A stretch of 64,000 bases of DNA from JAFDBW01 sp963825575 (GTDB lineage: Bacteria > Desulfobacterota > Desulfuromonadia > Desulfuromonadales > BM103): positions 119,887 to 183,886 of the forward strand of contig CAWGUB010000015.1 of assembly GCA_963825575.1 (NCBI GenBank). Direction: 5' to 3'. Shown piece after piece: positions 1 to 9,384 of this stretch (its first letter is position 1; each line of letters begins with the position of its first letter). The notes below the pieces were generated by a model, which saw nothing but the letters and a program-made list of their open reading frames with translations, did no database searches and was not told where the DNA came from. Made by a program: the position numbers and the translations under genes.

Positions 1-134
1 GATCTCAGGATGCGCCATCAGACTGACTATCGCGACGCCCTAGGTCTTGCCCCGCCTGTGTTACCTTTTTCATAATTTGATCCCCGTGATATGATCTCGG
101 CGTTTTTATCTTTACCTCGACTTCGGCTGGATAA

Positions 135-1583
135 ATGAAACGAGGCTTACACCTTCACTTCGCGTTACTGATCCTGACGTTTGCAAGCCCGGTTTTTGCA
201 GACGACGCTACGCTGTCTACTCTCTGGCCTCTATACGATTATCGATCCTCCGCCCACGCTGATTACCAGAGCCTTCACATGCTCGGCCCTTTCCTGAAAT
301 ACGAAACCAAGGGCAATGAAACGGAATACGCCATGCGGCCTCTTTTTTACCGAGCCGTTGATGATGAAGGTGAATCTGATACAGATGTCCTTTATCCTGT
401 CTTTGGTCACCAGAGAAAGGACGGTGCCTCCAGTTTCCATTTCTTCCATTTGCTTACTTACGATTTTGGCGAGCGAGAATCTGGATCTCGTAAACGTTCC
501 TATCTTTTTCCATTCCTTTTCTACGGCGAAGAAGAGCAGGGCAGTTACTTTGCGTTTTTCCCTTTTGGCGGAACTCTTTATAACTGGTTTGGCCGTGATC
601 GCATCTCTTTTAAACTCTTTCCTCTGTATAGCCAAACTGAACGCAAAGGCACACAGGTTGACAATGTCCTCTGGCCGTTTTTTGCCAAAATATCAGGCGA
701 GAATGAATCTGGTTACAAGTTCTGGCCAATTTATGGTGCAAGTCGCAAAGAAGGTGTTTACCGTAAAAAGTTTTTTCTCTGGCCAATCTTTTTTTCGGAA
801 TCATTAAAACTCGACAGCGACAATCCGACAGAGGTGAGGGCGGCCTGGCCTTTTTATATCAGTAAAGAATCGCCAGAAAGGTCGTCTAGCACTTTTCTTT
901 GGCCTTTTTTCTCCAAGGTTGAAAATCGTGTCAAAGGTTACACGGTTTGGAACGCACCCTGGCCATTGGTACGTGTGACAAAGGGTGAGAAATATCACGG
1001 GCTGAAAATCCTGCCGTTTTATTCTGATGAAACCATGGATGTTAACAGGCAGAGATGGTATCTTTGGCCGATATATAAAATTGAAGAGATGAACACAGAC
1101 CTGATTCAGAGACGTCGTGACCGCGTCCTGTTTTTTCTCTACTCGGACACCAGGGAGTCGAAGTGGGAGACCGGTGGATCGATGCGACGGATTAACTTCT
1201 GGCCGCTCTTCGGGTATCACAGGAAAGATGGTGTAAGCCTTCTGCATGTGTTCTCGCTGCTGGAACCTTTTTTCCCGGGCAACGAATCTATCGAACGGCT
1301 CTGGTCGCCGTTGTGGAGGATATATCAACAGAAATGGGACCAGCAGGGCAACCAGGCGATAAGCCTGTTATGGAATCTGTTCTGGTCTGAACGACAGGGG
1401 GATATGATCGCATGGGAACTGTTTCCATTGGTTGAGTATCAGAAGGAATCGCCGGAGAGCAAGAGACTCCGTTTCCTCAAGGGCCTGATCAGTTATCGTG
1501 TTGATGAACAGGGCAAAAAGCTAAGTCTCTTCTATCTCCCCTGGGGACTGCGCTGGGATAAACCCGTGGCCATTGCCGAGTAA
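135..1583 (+). CDS. Exported protein with repeated W-P-aromatic motifs, function unknown
   Basis: 482 residues. Residues 1-22 form a clear signal peptide ending ASPVFA, so the protein is exported to the periplasm or outer membrane. The rest is built around about fifteen copies of a short motif of the type [L/F/A][W/F]-P-[L/I/F]-[F/Y] (LWPLYD, LFPFLF, LWPFFA, FWPIYG, LWPIFF, AWPFYI, FWPLFG), spaced roughly every 20-35 residues between charged, strand-like stretches. This resembles a beta-repeat architecture, but I do not recognise a named family. It ends inside the possible TTG start region of mlaE, so it is probably cotranscribed with the Mla genes, which suggests an envelope role by inference only. 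The ATG at 135 is followed at once by the signal peptide. Confidence 0.75.
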   Translation: MKRGLHLHFALLILTFASPVFADDATLSTLWPLYDYRSSAHADYQSLHMLGPFLKYETKGNETEYAMRPLFYRAVDDEGESDTDVLYPVFGHQRKDGASSFHFFHLLTYDFGERESGSRKRSYLFPFLFYGEEEQGSYFAFFPFGGTLYNWFGRDRISFKLFPLYSQTERKGTQVDNVLWPFFAKISGENESGYKFWPIYGASRKEGVYRKKFFLWPIFFSESLKLDSDNPTEVRAAWPFYISKESPERSSSTFLWPFFSKVENRVKGYTVWNAPWPLVRVTKGEKYHGLKILPFYSDETMDVNRQRWYLWPIYKIEEMNTDLIQRRRDRVLFFLYSDTRESKWETGGSMRRINFWPLFGYHRKDGVSLLHVFSLLEPFFPGNESIERLWSPLWRIYQQKWDQQGNQAISLLWNLFWSERQGDMIAWELFPLVEYQKESPESKRLRFLKGLISYRVDEQGKKLSLFYLPWGLRWDKPVAIAE

Positions 1584-1590
1584 CAGCTTT

Positions 1591-2364
1591 ATGCGAATCT
1601 TCAACTTTATAGGCGGCAAACTGCTGGATGTGGCACAAGGTCTCGGCGAGATGCTGGCGCTCCTCTGTGAAACGATCTACTACTTCAAAGAAGCGCCACG
1701 CAACCTGACCAGCATCTTCCGACAGATGAGTATCATTGGTATCGGCACCTTGCCGATAGCCATGCTCGTGGCCTTGTTCGTCGGTATGGTCCTGTCGGTG
1801 CAAACGGGTTCAGAACTTGCACTTTACGGCACTCAGGAGGCCATCGGGGCGATCGTCGGCATGTCGATGGTCAAAGAACTCGGACCGGTCATGACCAGTC
1901 TCCTGGTTGCCGGGCGCATAGGCTCGGCGATGGCCGCCGAGGTTGGCGCCATGCAGGTTTACGAAGAGATTGATGCGCTCAAGACACTTGAAATCAGCCC
2001 GGTTCGCTACCTTGCCATGCCGAGACTGATTGCCTGTCTTCTGGTTGTGCCGGCGCTGGTTGTGTTTTCAATTATAGTTGGTGTGATTGGCGGTGGGGTG
2101 GTGGCAGATGTGAACCCTCGGATCGATGTACCGTTCACTGTTTACTATGACAACATGATTCGTGCATTGAGTTACAAGGAAATCTTCAAGGGGCTGCTCA
2201 AGGCAATGGTGTTCGGTGGGATTATTGCTCATGTCGGCTGTTATATCGGCTTCAAGACGAGCGGCGGCGCAAGAGGGATCGGCGAGTCGACGACCCGCTC
2301 CGTCGTCCTGTCTTTCCTCTTGATCATGGTGGCTAATTATCTCCTGACCCGTTTCATGCTTTGA
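1591..2364 (+). CDS. mlaE: MlaE-family ABC transporter permease
   Basis: Inner-membrane permease of the Mla-type ABC system that moves phospholipids between inner and outer membranes. The protein has the MlaE hallmarks: about five to six hydrophobic segments and the conserved central stretch with ELGPVMTSLLVAGRIGSA followed by EVGAMQVYEEIDAL. The length, about 258 residues, is normal. I prefer ATG at 1591 (MRIFNFIGGK); an in-frame TTG at 1573 would overlap the upstream stop codon. It is followed by the ATPase (2417) and the MCE protein (3270) in the usual E-F-D order. No MlaB or MlaC is seen nearby. Confidence 0.9.
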   Translation: MRIFNFIGGKLLDVAQGLGEMLALLCETIYYFKEAPRNLTSIFRQMSIIGIGTLPIAMLVALFVGMVLSVQTGSELALYGTQEAIGAIVGMSMVKELGPVMTSLLVAGRIGSAMAAEVGAMQVYEEIDALKTLEISPVRYLAMPRLIACLLVVPALVVFSIIVGVIGGGVVADVNPRIDVPFTVYYDNMIRALSYKEIFKGLLKAMVFGGIIAHVGCYIGFKTSGGARGIGESTTRSVVLSFLLIMVANYLLTRFML

Positions 2365-2416
2365 GGATTGGCCGTGGCTTCAGAAACAAACCGGAATAAG
2401 GACTTTTGCTGACACA

Positions 2417-3268
2417 ATGAAACAACCTGGTAATTTTTGGTCCAAGCTTGCACACGGTTTTGCTCCGTCGATCATGGAAGGTGACAGCTGCCAGATCGGT
2501 TACACGGCGTCCCGTGGTGTGAGGATAGAGATCAAGAATCTTAACAAATCTTTCGCTGGCAATCATGTCCTCAGGGACATCAACCTGAATGTCGAGCCAG
2601 GAGAGACATTCTCGATTATCGGGCCGTCGGGGACCGGCAAGAGCGTCCTGCTTAAACATATCGTCAAGCTCGAACAAGCAGACAGCGGCCAGATTCTGAT
2701 AAATGGCCAGGATATTAATGAAGAAGTGCAGCAGAATGTGCCACAGGATTTCCGATACAGCATGGTGTTTCAGTCTTCCGCGCTCTTCAACTCCCTGACC
2801 GTTGGTGAGAATGTCGGCCTGTGGCTGAGGGAGAAACGCATTTGCGGTGAAATTCGGATCCGTCGGATCATCAGGGAGAAATTGCGACTGGTTGGCCTCG
2901 AAAGCAAGGAGGAAATGCGCACGGAAGAGCTTTCCGGTGGCATGAGGAAGAGGGTGGCAATTGCCCGCTCCCTGGCAATGAACCCGGATTTGATTCTATA
3001 TGATGAACCAACCGCTGAGTTGGACCCGGTGACTTCGGATGAACTTGCCCGGGTCATTATGGAACTTAAAAGAGAGGTCAACCTGACGACTATCATCGTC
3101 AGCCACGACCTGAACTTTGCACTGTACCTTTCGGATCGCGTGGCGATGATGCATGATGGTCAGGTGGTTGCAATCGGAACGCCTGAGGAGATCAAGAAAA
3201 GCCAGAACCCGCTGGTCCGGAAATTTATCTATACGACGACCAAGGGTATCCAGGGGGAAAGGGATTAG
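2417..3268 (+). CDS. mlaF: MlaF-family ABC transporter ATPase
   Basis: Cytoplasmic ATPase of the Mla phospholipid transporter, partner of the MlaE permease just upstream. Visible motifs are Walker A GPSGTGKS near residue 75, Q-loop in VFQSSALF, signature LSGGMRKRVAIARSLA, Walker B LILYDEPTAELDP and H-loop SHDL. The 283 residues include an N-terminal extension of about 30 residues (MKQPGNFWSKLAHG) before the ABC domain begins near VRIEIKNLNKSF, so an internal start is possible. The gene ends 1 base before the MlaD start, showing tight translational linkage. Confidence 0.9.
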   Translation: MKQPGNFWSKLAHGFAPSIMEGDSCQIGYTASRGVRIEIKNLNKSFAGNHVLRDINLNVEPGETFSIIGPSGTGKSVLLKHIVKLEQADSGQILINGQDINEEVQQNVPQDFRYSMVFQSSALFNSLTVGENVGLWLREKRICGEIRIRRIIREKLRLVGLESKEEMRTEELSGGMRKRVAIARSLAMNPDLILYDEPTAELDPVTSDELARVIMELKREVNLTTIIVSHDLNFALYLSDRVAMMHDGQVVAIGTPEEIKKSQNPLVRKFIYTTTKGIQGERD

Positions 3269-3269
3269 C

Positions 3270-4358
3270 ATGGCAGTGTCAACCGAACAAAAAGTCGGGT
3301 TGTTTTTTCTTGCAACCCTGGTCTTACTGGCTGTGATGATCGAGCTGGTCGAGGACTGGCGTCCTTTCGAAGATCAATATTCATACGTTGCCTATTTCAA
3401 CTATGCAGTCGGCCTGAAGGTAGGTGACCCGGTACGGATCGCCGGCGTTGACGTCGGCAAGGTCAAGAAGATCAGTATTGAAGACCATCAGGTGAGGATC
3501 GATTTTTACGTCAACCGCGAAGACAGCCTTCGCGAAGATTCCCTTGCCCAAATCCGTCAGACCAATATGCTTGGCGGAGTTTTTCTGGGACTGGATTTTG
3601 GCTCTGCACAGAGCAAGCTCCTGGCGCCCGGAAGTGCTGTCAACACTCGAGACTCGACAAACATTGATCAGCTCATCACCAACCTCGATCGTAATCAGGA
3701 CCGGTTCCTGAGACCGCTGGGCGATCTGGTCGATGAGAGCCGTGAACCGCTGGCCGAGACGATCAGCCGCCTGGAAAGAATCGTTGCCAAGATAGATGAA
3801 GGGGAAGGGACCCTGGGACGACTGGTAAACAACCCGACCCTTTATGATGAGATGGCAGCCATGTCAACACGACTGAATCGGTTGCTCGCCAAATTGGAAG
3901 GCGGTAACAGCTCACTGGGGAAACTGATTGATGACCCGTCTCTCTACGACAACCTCAATCAGACCATGATTAACCTTGCGGCGCTCTCCGATCTGATCAG
4001 GTCGGGCGAGGGCACCCTGGGCAAACTCTTTGTCGATGACCGGCTATACGAAGAGATCACCCTGTCGGTCGGCAACCTGAATGAAATAACGGCAAAGATC
4101 AACGCGGGAGAGGGATCTATTGGCAAACTCATTAATGATGACGTCCTTTATGACAACCTCAGTGACACTATGGCCCGGGTTGACAGTATCGCGACCAAGA
4201 TTGATGAAGGGCAGGGCACATTAGGCAAGCTGGTTAACGAAGATGATCTTTATCGTGATGCCAAAACCACCCTGCATAAAGTTGAAAAGTCGGTTGATGG
4301 CATTAGTGACACCGGCCCGCTTTCGGCGCTCGGCGTTGTTCTTGGGACACTGTTTTAG
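3270..4358 (+). CDS. mlaD: MlaD/MCE-domain lipid transport protein with C-terminal 34-residue repeats
   Basis: Periplasmic, inner-membrane-anchored substrate-binding component of the Mla system. It has an N-terminal membrane helix (VGLFFLATLVLLAVMIELV, residues 9-27), then the MCE domain (AVGLKVGDPVRIAGVDVGKVKKI). Start ATG 3270 sits 1 base after the mlaF stop, with GGGGAAAGG upstream; a longer in-frame extension into mlaF is not needed. Unlike E. coli MlaD, which ends soon after the MCE domain, this 362-residue protein continues with five 34-residue repeats (annotated separately) likely to form an extended helical stalk. Confidence 0.88.
   Translation: MAVSTEQKVGLFFLATLVLLAVMIELVEDWRPFEDQYSYVAYFNYAVGLKVGDPVRIAGVDVGKVKKISIEDHQVRIDFYVNREDSLREDSLAQIRQTNMLGGVFLGLDFGSAQSKLLAPGSAVNTRDSTNIDQLITNLDRNQDRFLRPLGDLVDESREPLAETISRLERIVAKIDEGEGTLGRLVNNPTLYDEMAAMSTRLNRLLAKLEGGNSSLGKLIDDPSLYDNLNQTMINLAALSDLIRSGEGTLGKLFVDDRLYEEITLSVGNLNEITAKINAGEGSIGKLINDDVLYDNLSDTMARVDSIATKIDEGQGTLGKLVNEDDLYRDAKTTLHKVEKSVDGISDTGPLSALGVVLGTLF
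3792..4301 (+). repeat. Five tandem 34-residue repeats within mlaD
   Basis: Five consecutive units of exactly 102 bp encode the pattern I-x-x-G-E-G-[TS]-[LI]-G-K-L-[VI]-[ND]-D-x-x-L-Y-[DE] followed by a heptad-like helical stretch ending in AK or DL. The protein period is constant with no indels. DNA identity between units is only moderate, so the repeats are old and under protein-level selection. Confidence 0.85.
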
Positions 4359-4524
4359 ATATAGACAGAGGGTTGGTTAAATTTTCACATTTCTTGTATA
4401 TTTATCAACTGTTGATACGGTTGTTATGTATCAGTCTGCTTGCGTGTCAATGGATTGTTTGTTTCTGGTATAGGGTTTTTAGGTAATGTATACAGCTTCA
4501 CTAGACCGAGCCTGGGGGGACTTC

Positions 4525-5478
4525 GTGAGGCGTTTTCTTCTGTCCGCCCTGATCATTGGTTCGTGCGGGTTTTGGGTCCCATCCAAAGCTGCTGCGGAAG
4601 AACATCTGATTGCCGTCATCATGGCCAATTCGCAGCCGCGTTACCATGACATCCATTCAATTTTCGTCAAAAATGCCGGTGATTTTTGTGGCAAGGATTG
4701 CCGGATTTATGTACAGACTCCCAATGTTGATATCATGTCTCTACGCAACAGCGTCAGAAAAGCTATTGCATTGGGAGCGGAATTAATTGTGGTTTATGGC
4801 CCTCTGGCAACAATTGCCGCACAGGCTGAAGTCCCGCCTGTTCCAACCCTTTTTGTCGATGTATATGACCCCGTTGGCCTCAAGATAGTCTCCGCCAAGA
4901 CCAGAACTGGCCGCAACATGACCGGCATTCGTGGTGATGCGCCGGTTCAGGGGCTGTTTAAGTATTTCACCGATACAGTGGAAGTGCGGAAATTGGGAAT
5001 CATCTACGACATACACAGCCCGGAGGCCTTGCTGCAGAAGCGCATCCTGGAAGAAAGTAGCAAACGCAAAGGCATCGTCGTGTTCTCTGCGGGAATCGGT
5101 GATTCACATAATTACCTGGCTTCGCTAGGAACTCTTCCGGCTGATGTCGATGGGATTTTTGTCGCCAGCAGCGAACATTACGAAAACCAGCTTGATTACG
5201 TTCTCGGATATACTAATGCTCGCAGGATTCCGGTGATTACACAGCTTGCCGGTGCTGCCGACGATGGAGCCTTCATGGCTCTTGAAACGTCCACGCTGGA
5301 GCAAGGAGAAAAACTGGCTGAAATGGCCAGGCAGGTGCTTTCCGGGACGGATGTCAACCAGATACCCATGCACAAACCTCACAACATTTCCTTTGTGATC
5401 AATCTTAAGGTGGCCAAGGGACTTGGCATCAAGGTCCCGATCCAGACGTTGTCAGTCGCCTCTCGAGTCGTCCGTTAA
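4525..5478 (+). CDS. ABC transporter substrate-binding protein (ABC_sub_bind family)
   Basis: Periplasmic binding protein of the ABC_sub_bind type (PF04392-like), as in TrpX-type systems. The mature part carries two Rossmann-like lobes with the familiar segments LIVVYGPLATIAAQ, LFVDVYDPVGLKIV, GRNMTGIRGDAPVQGLFKYF and VRKLGIIYDIHSPEALLQKR. GTG at 4525 is preferred over ATG 4486: GGGGGGA lies 6 bases upstream and the product then starts directly with a signal peptide (VRRFLLSALIIGSCGFW...AAAEE). No permease or ATPase gene is next to it, so the ligand is unknown. Confidence 0.82.
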   Translation: MRRFLLSALIIGSCGFWVPSKAAAEEHLIAVIMANSQPRYHDIHSIFVKNAGDFCGKDCRIYVQTPNVDIMSLRNSVRKAIALGAELIVVYGPLATIAAQAEVPPVPTLFVDVYDPVGLKIVSAKTRTGRNMTGIRGDAPVQGLFKYFTDTVEVRKLGIIYDIHSPEALLQKRILEESSKRKGIVVFSAGIGDSHNYLASLGTLPADVDGIFVASSEHYENQLDYVLGYTNARRIPVITQLAGAADDGAFMALETSTLEQGEKLAEMARQVLSGTDVNQIPMHKPHNISFVINLKVAKGLGIKVPIQTLSVASRVVR

Positions 5479-6368
5479 CCTAACCAGTACAGCAGAACGG
5501 TCAAGGTCAGCGCGCTGCAGAGCGTGCTTGTCAGTATCGTGCCCGATACGAGGTCGGGCCGCGTGCCAAAGCGCAGGCAGTAGAGGAGAGGCAGGACCGC
5601 AGATGGCGTGCTGGTCTGCAGAATGACGACCTTGCGCGAAAGGCCATCAAGCCCGAGAAGTGAGACGAGTGCGATGGCGATCAGCGGTCCGACCAGCAGG
5701 CGAATTGACGCGGCAAGACCGAAAAATCCCCACCCTTGAGTTATTTTTGATCGTGACAATTGCATGCCGAGCAGGATCAGCATAACAGGAATTGCTGCCT
5801 GCCCAAGCAGCTCCGTTGCCCGCAAAATAAACCCGGGTGTCTGCCAACCCAGCATCTTGCAGAGTAATGCCAAAACGACACCATAGAATATCGGGATTTT
5901 CAACATGTTGCGGACTGCTTGATGCCACTTTACCCCCTGGCCCTGGGCAATGATAATCGCCAGAGTGCTCAAGGGGATATTGAACAAGACAAACACAACG
6001 ATCGAGATATCGAGTGCTGCCTCACCGTAGGCAAAGAAGACCAGGGGCAAACCAAAGTTCCCGATGTTCGCCATCGATATCGTCAGGGCGAAAGCGCGGG
6101 TCGTATTGTTGTCGAACCTGCAGAAACGGGCAACGCAGAAAGCCAGGGCACACATCAGCAAGGTATAAACGAGCATGAATACTGAAAGACGTCCCAGCAG
6201 GTCGGTTGCAACAGTACTTTTAACCAGTGCCGAAAAGACCAGTGACGGAGCAAACAGGTACAGAGCGCCGTTTGCCAGTGAGCGGATGTCGACTTCTGAC
6301 CTGCGCTCAAAAATGTATCCAGCGGAAGCTATCAGAAATACCGGGAGTATGACTTGGACAAAGAGCAT
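5475..6368 (-). CDS. AEC-family (auxin efflux carrier-like) transporter
   Basis: Membrane transporter of the AEC family, secondary carriers of organic anions. It has about ten hydrophobic segments in two five-helix bundles, opening MLFVQVILPVFLIASAGYIFE, the typical family start. The conserved NIGNFGLPLVFFAYG motif lies in the first half. A GTG start at 6431 would add 21 hydrophilic residues and has an AGGGAA upstream, so the start is not certain. It converges with the binding-protein gene, the stop codons overlapping by four bases. Confidence 0.82.
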   Translation of the reverse strand: MLFVQVILPVFLIASAGYIFERRSEVDIRSLANGALYLFAPSLVFSALVKSTVATDLLGRLSVFMLVYTLLMCALAFCVARFCRFDNNTTRAFALTISMANIGNFGLPLVFFAYGEAALDISIVVFVLFNIPLSTLAIIIAQGQGVKWHQAVRNMLKIPIFYGVVLALLCKMLGWQTPGFILRATELLGQAAIPVMLILLGMQLSRSKITQGWGFFGLAASIRLLVGPLIAIALVSLLGLDGLSRKVVILQTSTPSAVLPLLYCLRFGTRPDLVSGTILTSTLCSALTLTVLLYWLG

Positions 6369-6547
6369 GGTCTTCGCTGTTGATAATTGTGTACAGCCAG
6401 CAATTGGGTTGTGATGGTCCGACAGCTTCACATCTTATTCTTTTCCCTGTGCAAGGTCGACCTTATAATCATCTTGTTTACGGTTGCGCGACATCACGAG
6501 GGGCTCTATCCTTTTAAAGTAGACGGGATGATGTTTGGGGGGCACTT

Positions 6548-7861
6548 ATGCTGATTGATATAGACAGCCTTGCACTCGGTCTGAAGAGGCTGCCTCTTTT
6601 CGAGAGACTGATTACTTTCTGCAATGGCAGAGAGGTCTATGTCGTGGGCGGGGCGGTTCGAGATGCCCTGGTTGGCCTTCCGGTCCAGGATGTCGATCTG
6701 ATCTTTCCTGAAGACCCGACAGGATTGGCAAAGTCGTTTGCAAAGGTACATGATGGACATTGGTTCTGGCTTGATAAAGAGCGCAAGCAGAGCCGGGTTG
6801 TCTTCAACCACGGGCAACTGTGTCCCGTCTTTGATTTTGCGCCATTCCGGGCCTCTTCGCTTGAACTCGATCTCTTTGATCGTGATTTCACGATCAATGC
6901 GATCGCGCTCTCCCTGTCGGCAGATCTCAAGACCTCGCCCCTCGTTGACCCTGTCTGTGGCTTGGAAGATTTGCAGCAGGACTTGCTGCGGATGGTTGCC
7001 AAAGACGCCTTTGCCAATGACCCGCTGCGTGTGGTCAAAGGCGTTCGACACGCGACGGCGCTTGGCCTTGACATAGAAGATGAAACGCTCGGCTGTATGC
7101 AGGCCGAGGTGACGGAGCTCTGTCGAGTCGCACCAGAGCGAATCCGTCAGGAAGTTTGGAAAATCCTGGCCAGCGAAGATGCCGCGAGAGGCCTTAATTT
7201 GCTAGCTGAGAGCTTGGCTGGGGACTACCTGTTTGGCAAGGTTTTTTCAGATCGATCTGGTGACCTGGCTGAGTCGTTGTCTGTGGTCAGGCACTGCTGG
7301 TGCAACCTGACACTGAAACAGCCTGTGATCAGGGATTGGTTGGCGCGCGAAGTTGAACAAGGCCTCAGTTGGGCAACGCTCTTGCTCTGGACGATTCTCC
7401 TCGCTCGGTTGGACGCTGACTTGCCAGGCCAACTCGCTGAAGAGTGGCTGCTCAGCCGCAAGGCGAGCACCTATGTGAATGCCCTTGCCAGTATTGATGA
7501 AAAGACGCTGAAAGAACTGGATCACGTCAGCCAGGGGCGGCGCGCGTTCGCCTGGTGGGCTCACGGTTATCGCATCGAACCAAAGCTATGGCTCCTGGCG
7601 CTTGCGGCAATCGGGGCCTTGAATAATGACTCCAACAGCGAATTGATCTGCAGTTGGGTGTCGGTTGTTGACACGCTTGACGATCAGCCACCCAAAGAAT
7701 TGGTCGACGGCCACTGGTTGCAGCACGGCCTCGGTCTGTCGGCGGGCCCCGAGATATCGCGTGCCTTGCATCTTCTCAGGAAAGCTGAGATCTCGGGCCA
7801 GGTTGATAGCACAGAGAGTGCCCGAGCATTTCTCATGCATCATTGCAAGAATATCGATTGA
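6548..7861 (+). CDS. tRNA nucleotidyltransferase / poly(A) polymerase family protein
   Basis: Class II nucleotidyltransferase of the CCA-adding enzyme/PcnB superfamily. The N-terminal head has VYVVGGAVRDALVG with the DxD pair in VQDVDLIFPED (about residues 29-60), then RDFTINAIALSL and the neck-domain features DPLRVVKGVRHA and RIRQEVWKIL. The remaining 200 residues form a helical body without an obvious HD motif. Length 437 is within family range. Start ATG 6548 follows GGGGGGCACTT. A consensus promoter for tRNA-Gly overlaps its stop codon, which is suggestive since the product likely acts on tRNA 3' ends. Whether it adds CC, A or CCA cannot be told from the sequence. Confidence 0.85.
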   Translation: MLIDIDSLALGLKRLPLFERLITFCNGREVYVVGGAVRDALVGLPVQDVDLIFPEDPTGLAKSFAKVHDGHWFWLDKERKQSRVVFNHGQLCPVFDFAPFRASSLELDLFDRDFTINAIALSLSADLKTSPLVDPVCGLEDLQQDLLRMVAKDAFANDPLRVVKGVRHATALGLDIEDETLGCMQAEVTELCRVAPERIRQEVWKILASEDAARGLNLLAESLAGDYLFGKVFSDRSGDLAESLSVVRHCWCNLTLKQPVIRDWLAREVEQGLSWATLLLWTILLARLDADLPGQLAEEWLLSRKASTYVNALASIDEKTLKELDHVSQGRRAFAWWAHGYRIEPKLWLLALAAIGALNNDSNSELICSWVSVVDTLDDQPPKELVDGHWLQHGLGLSAGPEISRALHLLRKAEISGQVDSTESARAFLMHHCKNID

Positions 7862-7887
7862 CAAGGCAATTTTCCGGACCCTATAAT
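7858..7887 (+). promoter_or_regulatory. Consensus sigma-70 promoter for tRNA-Gly
   Basis: TTGACA (7858-7863), 18-bp spacer, TATAAT (7882-7887): both hexamers match the consensus perfectly. The tRNA begins 13 bases after the -10 box. The -35 box overlaps the stop codon of the preceding gene. Confidence 0.85.
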
Positions 7888-7899
7888 CACGCTTCATTC

Positions 7900-7974
<75 letters not shown>

Positions 7975-7981
7975 AAAAAAC

Positions 7982-8013
7982 AAGGGTTAGGCTACTTAGC
8001 CTGACCCTTTTTC
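7982..8013 (+). terminator. Intrinsic terminator after tRNA-Gly
   Basis: An 11-bp stem AAGGGTTAGGC/GCCTGACCCTT (one T-G wobble) with 6-nt loop TACTTA, followed by TTT. It sits 7 bases after the tRNA. Confidence 0.8.
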
Positions 8014-8182
8014 TGTGCCACTGCTGCCGCGAGGTTTTAGGTTTGACTTGGCCAGTCGCTTAAGGTAGAAGAAGCTGAATTTGCTTATTATTAAACAGCG
8101 TCCAGGTTTTGTTGGCAGCTTGCTAAGCTCATGAATCGGTTTTCAGCCGATCAACACTCTATATCGAGAAAGGTTATCCGCA

Positions 8183-9373
8183 ATGTTCGAAAATGTTCAA
8201 ATCGCTCCCCCAGATCCGATTCTCGGCTTGACCGAGATGTTCAAAGCGGACCCCAACCCCGACAAGATCAATCTTACCGTTGGCGTGTATCAAGACGCTT
8301 ATGGCAATACTCCGGTCCTTGCAACAGTGAAAGAGGCTGAAAAACGCATCCTTGCGCAGGAAAATTCCAAAGGTTACCTGCCGATGACAGGTGAACCGGT
8401 CTACTGCGCACAGGTTCAGCAGCTGCTATTTGGTGAAGGGCACGAAATCATCACCAGCAAGCGTGCCGCAACTGCGCAATGTCCTGGCGGCACCGGAGCG
8501 TTGCGGGTGGCCGGCGACTACCTGCATACCCTGCATCCCGACGCCAAGATCTGGCTGAGCAATCCGACCTGGGCCAACCATAACACCATCTTCGAAGCGG
8601 CCGGACTGACCTGCAAAAAATACGACTACCGTGATCCAGTAACCAATGGGCTCGACTTCGCCGCCATGTGCGCGTCGATCAAGACGATCCCGAAAGGGGA
8701 CATTATTCTTCTGCACGGCTGCTGCCACAACCCGACCGGTATCGACCCGACACCGGAGCAGTGGGCCCAGATCGGTGACCTGCTTGCCGAGCAGGGCGTT
8801 CTGCCCCTGGTCGATTTCGCCTATCAGGGACTGGCTGCCGGCATCGAGGAAGATCGCGCCGGGTTGCTCGAACTGACCAAAAAGGTCAAGCAGATGCTCA
8901 TCTCTTCAAGTTTCTCGAAAAACTTTGGACTTTACCGCGAAAGAACCGGCGCCCTGACGGTCGTCGCCGACAACGCTGAGCAGGCTGCCACGGTCATGAG
9001 CCAGGTCAAATTGCGCATCCGCTACAACTATTCGAACCCTCCTTCACACGGCGGTCAGATCGTGGCCACAATATTGAGCGACAAACAGCTCAAGGCCCAG
9101 TGGGTCGAGGAAGTCGCCGGTATTCGCAATCGGATCAATGAGATGCGCCATTTGTTGGTAAAGACCCTCAAGGAGAAAGGTCTTAAACAGGACTTCTCAC
9201 CGATTATAGAACAGTGTGGCATGTTCAGTGTCACCCGACTGACCAAGGAGCAGGTTATAGAACTGCGCGAGAAGTACTCTATCTATATCGTCGACTCCGG
9301 TCGAATCAATGTCGCCGGGTTGACGCGCGACAATATGGACAGACTCTGCGAAGCGCTTAAATCAGTCCTTTAA
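8183..9373 (+). CDS. aspC: Aspartate/aromatic amino acid aminotransferase (class I)
   Basis: PLP-dependent transaminase interconverting aspartate and 2-oxoglutarate with oxaloacetate and glutamate, possibly also aromatic amino acids. The start MFENVQIAPPDPILGLTEMF and the GVYQDAYGNTPVL segment are typical of the gamma-type AspC/TyrB subfamily. The PLP lysine lies in SSSFSKNFGLYRERTG near residue 247, and LLHGCCHNPTGID carries the Asn-Pro-Thr-Gly substrate/PLP motif. Length 396 matches the family. It stands alone between the tRNA-Gly terminator and its own terminator, flanked by tRNA-Gly and a partial copy of its 3' end (see findings). Confidence 0.92.
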   Translation: MFENVQIAPPDPILGLTEMFKADPNPDKINLTVGVYQDAYGNTPVLATVKEAEKRILAQENSKGYLPMTGEPVYCAQVQQLLFGEGHEIITSKRAATAQCPGGTGALRVAGDYLHTLHPDAKIWLSNPTWANHNTIFEAAGLTCKKYDYRDPVTNGLDFAAMCASIKTIPKGDIILLHGCCHNPTGIDPTPEQWAQIGDLLAEQGVLPLVDFAYQGLAAGIEEDRAGLLELTKKVKQMLISSSFSKNFGLYRERTGALTVVADNAEQAATVMSQVKLRIRYNYSNPPSHGGQIVATILSDKQLKAQWVEEVAGIRNRINEMRHLLVKTLKEKGLKQDFSPIIEQCGMFSVTRLTKEQVIELREKYSIYIVDSGRINVAGLTRDNMDRLCEALKSVL

Positions 9374-9384
9374 TCGGTTCGACG

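Noticed and set aside
3792..4301. Regular 102-bp repeats as a possible CRISPR-like array
   Set aside because: They are in-frame protein repeats of MlaD with diverged DNA and no spacer/repeat contrast.
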